A stretch of DNA of 64,000 nucleotides from Clostridia bacterium. Its GTDB lineage: Bacteria; Bacillota; Clostridia; Oscillospirales; Acutalibacteraceae. A program made the position numbers and the translations under genes. The first letter of the stretch is position 1; each line of letters begins with the position of its first letter. Shown here one piece after another: positions 57,077 through 64,000 of the stretch. Under the pieces are notes generated by a model that saw nothing but the letters and a program-made list of their open reading frames with translations, made no database searches and was not told the origin of the DNA. The stretch is taken from positions 7,191-71,190 of the forward strand of contig CAAGMR010000060.1 of the NCBI GenBank assembly GCA_900771085.1, read 5' to 3'.

Positions 57077-58192
57077 GTGAAGGAACAATTAAAAAAGTGC
57101 ATACCAGAGTGCATCGCTCTTTTGATAATTAGCGTAGGCCTCTCGATAAATGTATTTGCTTCTTTGGACAAGCCCAAAACTATCGTGCCAGTCGTCTTTT
57201 TAATAACGATGGCACTTACGGTTTTGTGTTCTAGAAATAGATATGTTTTTGTTGCGTTCACGATATTTGGCTTTATCGTTAATGGGGCATTTGCCTATCT
57301 CGAGTATGAGATATCGACGTTAGCTTATTTGGCTGTAGGTGCAGGGTTTGTTTTTGAAAATCTTATTTTGGCTTTAAAAAAGGGTAAGGATGATTCCAAT
57401 TTTGGTGATTTTAGAACTAAGAGTGCGACTATTCAGAGCGGGTTGATTGCGCTGGTTATCGTGGCAATTTCATTTGGAGTCTTTACGGTGGTTATAAAGC
57501 CACTTAACCCACCCACCAAGGATATTAGGCTTACTACAAAGCTTATGTCCTTTGAAATCTTAGAAAAAATTGGCGTTTCAAGATATGTTGATGTCCCATC
57601 TGACCAAGTGGACAACACTCAAAAAACAGACTCCGACAAGTCAGGAGAGTTAAAAGACGATTTAGAGGATCAAAAGACGGAAGAGGAAAATCAGAGCAAG
57701 ACCAATTATCTACCAAATATTAACAAGTTGAAGCCTATAGCGGCAGAACTTATATCTTATGACTTGCCAAAGCAAAAAAAGAGCACACTATTTTTTAAAA
57801 TAGCAGTTGCCCTTTTGCTTCCAGTATTTATAAAGTTATGTTTTAGGCTTGCACGAGTGAAGAAGATACAGTCGCTAGAGGGTGGAGCAGTTGTCGTTTA
57901 TCTCTATAACTATTTTTTGAAATCATATTCGAGAATAGGCTTAAAGAGGATTGAAACCTATACTCTTGAAGAGTATGCGTTGGAAAACACTGACAAACTT
58001 AGAAAACTAGAAAAACAAAGAGAAGGTCGTTTTGTTGACCTGACAAAGATATACGAAAAGACGGTCTATGGTGGTATAGAACCAACGAAAGACGAAGAGA
58101 ATATGTTCCGTGATTATTACACGGCTTTTCACAAAAACGTGAAAGATTACTTAGGAATTCCAAAAGCAATGATTAAGTTTTGGGTTCTTTAA
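57077..58192 (+). CDS. Membrane protein with DUF4129-like C-terminal domain
   Basis: A 371-residue protein of unknown function. About four hydrophobic segments span residues 13-105, one lies near 121-145 and one near 244-262. An acidic, Asp/Glu/Lys-rich extracellular loop of about 95 residues separates the last two. The C-terminal 110 residues, with RIETYTLEEYALE and FVDLTKIYEKTVYGG, resemble the DUF4129 domain usually found at the end of transglutaminase-like membrane proteins. The start is GTG after AGGAGAGG. Codons are AT-rich (many ATA, TTA, AAA). Placement between ATPase and binding protein is unusual and suggests an accessory role. Confidence 0.55.
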   Translation: MKEQLKKCIPECIALLIISVGLSINVFASLDKPKTIVPVVFLITMALTVLCSRNRYVFVAFTIFGFIVNGAFAYLEYEISTLAYLAVGAGFVFENLILALKKGKDDSNFGDFRTKSATIQSGLIALVIVAISFGVFTVVIKPLNPPTKDIRLTTKLMSFEILEKIGVSRYVDVPSDQVDNTQKTDSDKSGELKDDLEDQKTEEENQSKTNYLPNINKLKPIAAELISYDLPKQKKSTLFFKIAVALLLPVFIKLCFRLARVKKIQSLEGGAVVVYLYNYFLKSYSRIGLKRIETYTLEEYALENTDKLRKLEKQREGRFVDLTKIYEKTVYGGIEPTKDEENMFRDYYTAFHKNVKDYLGIPKAMIKFWVL

Positions 58193-58210
58193 GAAGGAGG
58201 AAGTGACAGA

Positions 58211-59935
58211 GTGGAAAAGAGACATGTTGGCGCTAATAGAGTTGTTGCACTCGTTCTTGCTTTGGCACTCCTTTTTTCATTTACAGCTTGTAAGGAGAGT
58301 CCAAAGCTACAGAAGATTAATTATGTAAATGGTGCTGAAGTAGACAAGGAAAACCAGCAGAATGACAACGATAATAATCATCAGCAAGAAGATGACAATC
58401 TAGCTTCAAACAAGCTGAACGAAGAGTCAAAAAAACAAGACTATGACAATCAAAAAGATAAACCTATGCCAGCACCTGAAAACTCTCAATTTAGGGGAGA
58501 AACTGCTGGTCCAGCAGGGTCGGGAGCAAGTGACAATACAGGAGGATCTGCAGAAAACCTTGATGGTGATACTGCTGAGGAAAGTGGAAGTGGTGAGACA
58601 GATGTATTGACACCATCTTCAGCACCGGCACTACGACAACTGGTTGATGCGAATGGTCGTATGGTAGATGTGCCAAAGGATGTAAACTCTGTTGTAGCTT
58701 GCGGCGACGTGGCGCCGTATGTTGCAATGCTCGGAGGAGCATCCTATATATCCGTAACCTCGGATAGTTTTAAGTACAATGATATAGCAAACAGTACATT
58801 TGATAAGAGGTCTATGGATAAGATGCTGTCGCTATGGGAAGGCGATGGTGGTTCCAAGATAAGCAGTGACAATTTTGGAAAACTTCTTTCTGCCAAACCG
58901 GAAGTTTGTTTTATTATTAGTGGACAATCGTTGTTCACAGACGAACAGTACGCGCAGTTAAACGCAAATTATATCTATCCAGTAACCCTTCCGAAATTGA
59001 ACACGGTCGACAACATAAAAGTGGCGGTTGGCCTGATAGCAGATGTGTTAGGAAGCCCAAACGGTGATTCTAGTAAAAAAGACGCGGCCCAAATTGGCGG
59101 TAGATACATAGCTTGGCTTGACGAAATAATTGCTGAGTTAAAGTCTAAAAATCGCAGTTTTAGTGGACCACAGTTTAAGGATTTCAACAACGACTATATG
59201 GTCAGCAAGGTTGATATCCAGAATACCAACCAAAATAGTACGGGCCCATTTACCTTGCTTATCTCATCATGGGACGACTCGGCAGCTTACGCTTTAGGCT
59301 CGATGAGGGGTACCGGTATGCCAGTTACATATAGTGGATACTCTCATTCACCAACAGCATATGCTATGAGTCTTGGCGGAGTGGCCAACAATGCCGCGCT
59401 TAGCAATAGTATTTCCTATTATTGTTATGTGTCGCCTATGGGATTTGACAGCACAGTACGTCTAAGTGTGTCAGGTGGAAGATACACTTGGAATCGCGAC
59501 ATAAGCAAAAATATGGTGGAGATTTCAGAGGGCCTCAATGGTGTAAAGTCTAGCATTGGAACGCCTCAATTCCGCACAATTATTGCAGGCACAAATGCGG
59601 TCAGAAGCAACCTTCTTTCCAGTGAGTTGTGGAAGCAGTATCCGGTTGTGAACTCTGGAACAAGTACATTTAATGGAACTTATATAAATGGCAATTTGGT
59701 CCGTTCGTATATAGAGGGATCGTACGATATTTATGTCACTCCGGGCGGAGTAGGAAGTTGGATAAGTGGTAGCCCAGAAGCTTTTCTTGAAGGTGTTTTC
59801 ATCAATAGTATTTTCTATGGTGATTATTCTGAGACGGATCTCAAGACCAAGGTAAAGAGCTTCTATGCTACTTTTTACAATTACACACCGTCTAGTGACG
59901 TGTTAAATAAAATTATTTCAGGTTATAGCAGTTGA
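58211..59935 (+). CDS. Substrate-binding lipoprotein of the ABC importer
   Basis: A 574-residue exported lipoprotein. The signal peptide ends LLFSFTAC, with Cys27 as the lipid anchor. Residues 40-135 are a low-complexity Asn/Asp/Gln/Gly linker likely to span the wall. From about 140 a cluster-A (FecB/BtuF-like) binding fold begins VDANGRMVDVPKDVNSVVAC. The domain is larger than usual, with an extra loop near 330-410 (YSGYSHSPTAYAMSLGG). It ends FLEGVFINSIFYGDYSETDL, the usual last-helix region. The start is GTG after AAGGAGG. It should deliver the ligand to the two permeases. Confidence 0.8.
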   Translation: MEKRHVGANRVVALVLALALLFSFTACKESPKLQKINYVNGAEVDKENQQNDNDNNHQQEDDNLASNKLNEESKKQDYDNQKDKPMPAPENSQFRGETAGPAGSGASDNTGGSAENLDGDTAEESGSGETDVLTPSSAPALRQLVDANGRMVDVPKDVNSVVACGDVAPYVAMLGGASYISVTSDSFKYNDIANSTFDKRSMDKMLSLWEGDGGSKISSDNFGKLLSAKPEVCFIISGQSLFTDEQYAQLNANYIYPVTLPKLNTVDNIKVAVGLIADVLGSPNGDSSKKDAAQIGGRYIAWLDEIIAELKSKNRSFSGPQFKDFNNDYMVSKVDIQNTNQNSTGPFTLLISSWDDSAAYALGSMRGTGMPVTYSGYSHSPTAYAMSLGGVANNAALSNSISYYCYVSPMGFDSTVRLSVSGGRYTWNRDISKNMVEISEGLNGVKSSIGTPQFRTIIAGTNAVRSNLLSSELWKQYPVVNSGTSTFNGTYINGNLVRSYIEGSYDIYVTPGGVGSWISGSPEAFLEGVFINSIFYGDYSETDLKTKVKSFYATFYNYTPSSDVLNKIISGYSS

Positions 59936-59944
59936 GTGATATGA

Positions 59945-61096
59945 ATGAGTAATAACGAAGGGAATATCAAGATTCTCAATGCCAGGGAAATCAAGGCCAA
60001 GAGCTTTGGTAGCAGAGTGGCAACTCTCTACCTCTTGGCGTTAATAACATATCTGTTCTTTGTGTTTGTATTCCCCTTTGATGAGGGAAGACAAGACATG
60101 AGTGTCGCAGGAATTGTGACTGCGATTCAGACCAAATTTATCGGTGTTGTCAAAAGTATCACTGGACATCCAAGTTCCATCGGACACTACGCCCTACTAC
60201 GAAACACCACTGCGTTCTTTGTAGGAGCGGGCCTCGCTGTGGCTGGCGCCACATTCCAATCTGGGTTTAAAAATGTCCTTGCTTCGCCATCCGTTTTGGG
60301 TGTATCTAGCGGAGCTATGCTTGGCAATGCCGTCTACATCATCCTTTTCACCGTTCCAGTGGCTAGTGTTCAAGTTGTTCAGCAGGACAATGATATGGCA
60401 GCCAATCTTAGTTTGATAAGCTTGCTATCTCAGGAAATATTGGCCATTGCGGGTAGCCTCTTGGCTATGCTTATTGTTATGCTTTTCATAAGTGTGGTTA
60501 AGCGTTTTTATAGCTCAAACTTATCTATACTTTTCTGTGGTATGGCCGTGTCGGCTCTTTTTGGAAGTGCGCTTTCAATCATTGAATATGCAGTGCTTAT
60601 GAAGGACAATTCGGATGACAGACTTCAAAACCTTATGTCTTTGAGCATGGGCACGATGGATAGAGTGCAGTCTGTCAACCACCTTGTAGCGTTGCTATGC
60701 ATATTGATTCCAACCATGTTGTTCCTTGTCTCTCAAGGCAATAAGCTCAACGTCCTGCAATTTGGCGAGATGGAGGCATCTGCCTCGGGTATTGATACAA
60801 TTGGACTAAAAATAGCAACCTCAGCAATAGGAAGCGTTCTTGTCGCATCCACGGTAGCCTTTTGCGGACAAATCGGCCTTGTTGGTTTTGTGACACCAAT
60901 TCTGGCAAGGAGATTTGCTGGGAATAGTATGCAAAGGGTCTATATATTTGCCGCTCCTATAGGTGGCATGATTTTGCTAGTTGTGTACAATATCGCATCC
61001 GCCTTACAGTTATCTGCATGCATGGGCGTGGTTTCCAGTGCTATAGGCTGTATCGCTATGTTTATCATCCTTTTGAAGGGAGGTAAACAACCATGA
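59945..61096 (+). CDS. FecCD-family ABC permease 1
   Basis: A 383-residue polytopic permease of the type II importer class. The signature TFQSGFKNVLASPSVLGVSS and GQIGLVGFVTPILAR (the ATPase-contact region) are present, with about nine or ten hydrophobic segments. The N-terminus is extended by roughly 25 charged residues before the first helix. It starts nine bases after the lipoprotein stop, and its stop overlaps the next permease (ATGA). With permease 2 it would form a heterodimer. Confidence 0.88.
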   Translation: MSNNEGNIKILNAREIKAKSFGSRVATLYLLALITYLFFVFVFPFDEGRQDMSVAGIVTAIQTKFIGVVKSITGHPSSIGHYALLRNTTAFFVGAGLAVAGATFQSGFKNVLASPSVLGVSSGAMLGNAVYIILFTVPVASVQVVQQDNDMAANLSLISLLSQEILAIAGSLLAMLIVMLFISVVKRFYSSNLSILFCGMAVSALFGSALSIIEYAVLMKDNSDDRLQNLMSLSMGTMDRVQSVNHLVALLCILIPTMLFLVSQGNKLNVLQFGEMEASASGIDTIGLKIATSAIGSVLVASTVAFCGQIGLVGFVTPILARRFAGNSMQRVYIFAAPIGGMILLVVYNIASALQLSACMGVVSSAIGCIAMFIILLKGGKQP

Positions 61097-62148
61097 AAAG
61101 TAAGTTGATTGGTAAATACTTGCTAGTACTCTTAGCGTGCTTTTTGTACGTATTCCTTTTAGCTAGCTACCAACCAGAACTAGAGGCTTTTGTTTTCAAA
61201 GAGACTTTTCATGCACTGTTGGGTAAACCTGTAGAACATATCCTAATAGTGCCAAATCGCTTAAAAGAGATGCTTATTTCCTTTTTTGCTGGTGTAGCAA
61301 TTTGTGTCTCGGGTGCAGTTTTTCAGAGCGTATTTAAGAATCCATTGGCATCTCCAAACACCATAGGTTCCACCGCTGGTGTCACTCTGGGAAATATGGC
61401 TTTCGTTCTCATATACGGAACGTCAGCTGCATATTTTGAAGAGAAGAGATATCTTTTTTGCTATGCTACGTCAGCTCTCATAGTGGCCATAGTGTGTCTC
61501 TTGAGTAGGTTGTTTGGCAAGGGAAACTTCTCTCTTTCGATAGAGTCCATTTTGATAGTTGGCATTTTGGTATCTAATTTTACCGATATTTTTATTGCTT
61601 ACTGTAGATATCTCTTAATGACCGATGATACCGGTCTTATTTATAAATTTATGCAGTATTCCAATGGTGACATTATTTATTTGGACAAGCTAGGAGTCAC
61701 TTGCTTCTATGTTGTGATAGCAGTCAGCTTATTAGGCTCTGTTGTTCTTTCAAGAAAGATTGATATTCTGACATTTGACGATGTAGAAGCTTATTCGATG
61801 GGCGTAAGAGTAGGTTTGACGCGATTGCTTGCAATAGTCATCGCTTGCCTTATGTCTACGGCTGCCATTGTCCACTGCGGAAGCATAGGTTTTATATCTA
61901 TGTTTATTCCATATTTATTCCGACTATATTCAGGAAAAGGTTTTTATGAAGTTGGTTTTAGAAGCGCAATAGTAGGAGGCGTTTTTGTTGTTACATCAAG
62001 AGCTATATATACTCAGATGTTACACTTTGGAATTGGCTTACCTGCCTCTGCTCTAACTTCCATATTCATTATTCCGCTCTTTTTCCTGTTATTAGTAAAG
62101 AGCCCAAAGGGGAATGACGATAATCATTCTCTAATAAGCTTAGTATGA
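61093..62148 (+). CDS. FecCD-family ABC permease 2
   Basis: A 351-residue partner permease. VFQSVFKNPLASPNTIGSTA is the family signature and CGSIGFISMFIPYLFRLYSG is the ATPase-contact region. About nine hydrophobic segments are seen. It overlaps permease 1 by four bases, with AAGGGAGG as its ribosome site inside that gene. Codon use is AT-rich, unlike the ribosomal genes and unlike the next gene. Sequence divergence between the two permeases indicates a heterodimer and not a recent duplication. Confidence 0.87.
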   Translation: MKSKLIGKYLLVLLACFLYVFLLASYQPELEAFVFKETFHALLGKPVEHILIVPNRLKEMLISFFAGVAICVSGAVFQSVFKNPLASPNTIGSTAGVTLGNMAFVLIYGTSAAYFEEKRYLFCYATSALIVAIVCLLSRLFGKGNFSLSIESILIVGILVSNFTDIFIAYCRYLLMTDDTGLIYKFMQYSNGDIIYLDKLGVTCFYVVIAVSLLGSVVLSRKIDILTFDDVEAYSMGVRVGLTRLLAIVIACLMSTAAIVHCGSIGFISMFIPYLFRLYSGKGFYEVGFRSAIVGGVFVVTSRAIYTQMLHFGIGLPASALTSIFIIPLFFLLLVKSPKGNDDNHSLISLV

Positions 62149-62179
62149 TTTTTTGCTACGATATTATTAAGGAGGAAAA

Positions 62180-64000
62180 ATGATGACAAAAAATCTTTCA
62201 AAACGTCTTATAGCAGTCGTTATGAGCGTTATTATGGTATTGTCTGTCTTCACCATGTCAGTATCAGCAGCTTTTGCTCAGTATGCTGCTCCAACTGCTC
62301 CTATGACAGTTGACGAAGACCTCATCACTTGTGGCGCTCATGCCGCCGCATATGTTACACCTGAGATCCTTGGTGTAACAAACACAACAGCTCGTGCTAG
62401 CGAGTTCGCTGCAGACTTCTATGCTGGCAATTATCCAGGTGCTCAGAAGTTTGCTATGCTCGGTATCTTTGGTACAGATGCCAACGATAACCCTAATCCA
62501 TATCACTATAATTATTTCTACAACTGCTATGCTGTAGAGTCTGGTAAGGATATTCTTAACAAGGGTTACTCATTAACATGCGCATCTTCAACAAAGGGTC
62601 CTAATAGTGAGGACACAGGAACAATCACGGTTAACGGGGAAACTATTTCTGCGTCTCTTTATTATCGTCCTGACATCCTTCTTGGATGCACAGTTAAGGA
62701 TGATGGCACAACTGCATACTCTCCAATAGTTGCAGAGCTTCCTGAGAATAAGGATGCAGATAAGACAAATGATTACGCTCCTTATTACATACCATTTGAG
62801 ATGACAAATACATATACATTCCTGAAGTCGCTCTACGCAATGGCAGATGCCACTAATGAGATAATGGCTAAGGATAGCAAAAAACATACTCGTTACAGTG
62901 AAAACCCACTTACAATCGCTGGTGACGTTGAGAAGTTCTCAAAGGGTCTCGCCGCTTATCTTGTAAAGTGCCTCGAAGACAACAATGCTAAGAAGAAGGT
63001 AGTTGCTTGTATTGACAGATCTGCAACTGCTACATATCGTAAGACTCTTACAGGCATGACAGATGCCGAAAAGGCTAAGTACTATGTTGTAAACTCTATC
63101 TATGACTCAACTCAGCCAACTACGAACTATAGCCGTGGTTGTGAATTTGTTTACGACTTCTCAACTAATATTATCGATGTCCTCGGTGATAAAGTTGAAC
63201 AGAAAGAAATCCAGGTATCTTCAGGTCCTGGTGGCGGAACAAAGACAACAGTTTGTAACGTAGTTACTGCTGATATGGTTGCTCAGTACGCAGACGCAAT
63301 TATCTGCTGTGAGAATTATCAGAGCTTCAGCGCAAGAGACAATGCAACGGCTCTTATTAGTGAACTAACAGTAAACGGCGGTAAGTATGCGGATAATGTA
63401 AAGGACATCAGCGTACTTGCAATTCCTTTTGACCCAGTAGAATCAGTTGGTGCAAACTCTGTAGAGAACATCCTTGGTGTTCCTTATTACGGTGCTTTTG
63501 TTTACCCTGAATACCTCAATCAGTTCGATGTAGCTACATATTGGTATAAGAATTTCTACCACGTAACTGATAAAGCAAAGCTTCAGGAAATCATGTCTGT
63601 TAACTTTAGAGATTCTTCAATCCCAGTAAACTGCAACTACACAACAAAGATTGACAACTATGATGAGGAAGCTATCCTCAATAAGGTTGTTGCTGGCATG
63701 GATTACTATGAAGGTAACAAGGATAAGTTTGACGGTGCTCTTCTTAACCAGAATGGTAGAACTGGTGAAATGACAGGTTGGGTTATCGATAGAACTACCG
63801 GCATTGGTTCTGACCTTGTTGTTGCTCAGGCAACAGATGGAAATTGGTATGCTTACAAGAACGGTAAGGTTACTAATTCTGTAGACCTCGCGCCAAACGA
63901 GTATGGCTGGTGGTACATTGACGACAATGGCCAGGTAGACTTCAACTACACAGGTCTCGTAGAGAACGAATACGGCTGGTGGTATGTTGAAAATGGCCAG
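62180..64000 (+). CDS. Secreted, wall-anchored substrate-binding-like protein (3' end outside window)
   Basis: The frame is open from ATG 62180 to the window end, 607 residues, after a strong AAGGAGG. Residues 1-33 are a signal peptide (VIMVLSVFTMSVSAAFA) without a lipobox Cys. The central 500 residues resemble a FecB/BtuF-type binding fold: SLYYRPDILLG early, and SVENILGVPYYGAFVYPEYL then FDVATYWYKNFYHVTD late, matching the end of the upstream lipoprotein in pattern. From about 550, NWYAYKNGKV, NEYGWWYIDDNGQVDFNYTG and NEYGWWYVENGQ are wall-binding-type repeats. It lies 31 bases after permease 2, so is co-transcribed. Codons are highly biased. It probably captures ligand at the surface. Confidence 0.65.
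   Translation, partial: MMTKNLSKRLIAVVMSVIMVLSVFTMSVSAAFAQYAAPTAPMTVDEDLITCGAHAAAYVTPEILGVTNTTARASEFAADFYAGNYPGAQKFAMLGIFGTDANDNPNPYHYNYFYNCYAVESGKDILNKGYSLTCASSTKGPNSEDTGTITVNGETISASLYYRPDILLGCTVKDDGTTAYSPIVAELPENKDADKTNDYAPYYIPFEMTNTYTFLKSLYAMADATNEIMAKDSKKHTRYSENPLTIAGDVEKFSKGLAAYLVKCLEDNNAKKKVVACIDRSATATYRKTLTGMTDAEKAKYYVVNSIYDSTQPTTNYSRGCEFVYDFSTNIIDVLGDKVEQKEIQVSSGPGGGTKTTVCNVVTADMVAQYADAIICCENYQSFSARDNATALISELTVNGGKYADNVKDISVLAIPFDPVESVGANSVENILGVPYYGAFVYPEYLNQFDVATYWYKNFYHVTDKAKLQEIMSVNFRDSSIPVNCNYTTKIDNYDEEAILNKVVAGMDYYEGNKDKFDGALLNQNGRTGEMTGWVIDRTTGIGSDLVVAQATDGNWYAYKNGKVTNSVDLAPNEYGWWYIDDNGQVDFNYTGLVENEYGWWYVENGQ
63838..64000 (+). repeat. NEYGWWY surface repeats
   Basis: At least three tandem units of about 21-23 residues: DGNWYAYKNGKVTNSVDLAP, NEYGWWYIDDNGQVDFNYTG, and NEYGWWYVENGQ cut by the window edge. 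They resemble choline-binding/glucan-binding type wall repeats in their W-Y and N-G spacing. The same unit type ends the truncated gene at 55.0-55.2 kb. Confidence 0.75.

Overview
The window looks like the chromosome of an anaerobic Clostridia-class Bacillota, most probably a Lachnospiraceae-type gut or rumen organism. The evidence is the gene order (yqeG-pepP-efp-zinc ribbon; mreBCD-PBP2-minD; a complete S10-spc-alpha ribosomal cluster), sigma-A promoters with near-consensus boxes, strong GGAGG ribosome sites, a class I superoxide reductase, and C-terminal NEYGWWY-type surface repeats that I associate from memory with this group. Most genes read through as housekeeping.

Layout. 1-5.9 kb: the 3' end of leuS, an MscS channel, rpsU, yqeG, an Xaa-Pro peptidase, efp, a zinc-ribbon protein, a Nudix hydrolase and maf. 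6-12.1 kb: cell-shape genes mreB, mreC, mreD and PBP2, then a MinD-like ATPase without adjacent minC or minE, then an MgsA homologue whose catalytic positions are substituted. 12.2-18.8 kb: hisS-aspS, a predicted metal exporter, a sulfhydrylase, a lipoprotein and a membrane-tethered GIY-YIG protein. 18.8-21.4 kb (minus): a radical SAM protein coupled to a pyridoxamine kinase, and an NAD-dependent epimerase. 21.7-26.9 kb: an EF-G paralogue, a flavodoxin-like protein, two FliB-family proteins and superoxide reductase. 27-32.7 kb (minus): dipeptidase, membrane proteins, endonuclease III, tRNA-Glu and tRNA-Met, and a HAD/GNAT/hydrolase run. 32.8-38.7 kb: an old-yellow-enzyme-type reductase, ohrR with an operator inside its own promoter, a GtrA protein, ogg and rarA. 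38.9-54.4 kb: rpsJ through rplQ, with secY, adk, map, infA and rpoA, preceded by a long leader.

After the rplQ terminator the character changes. There are two broken pieces of surface-protein genes (54.4-55.2 kb). A structured leader RNA follows, with a terminator-like hairpin, and then an operon: DUF1847-type cysteine-rich protein, ABC ATPase, membrane protein with a DUF4129-like tail, a large substrate-binding lipoprotein, two FecCD-type permeases, and, 31 bases downstream, a secreted protein that runs off the window. That last gene appears to join a substrate-binding-protein-like domain to wall-binding repeats. I read the block as a metal, metal-cofactor or siderophore importer with a wall-anchored capture protein under leader-RNA control. 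The leader resembles the Moco/Tuco riboswitch from memory, which would make molybdenum or tungsten a candidate substrate, but this is unverified. This block is the best candidate for an undescribed system.
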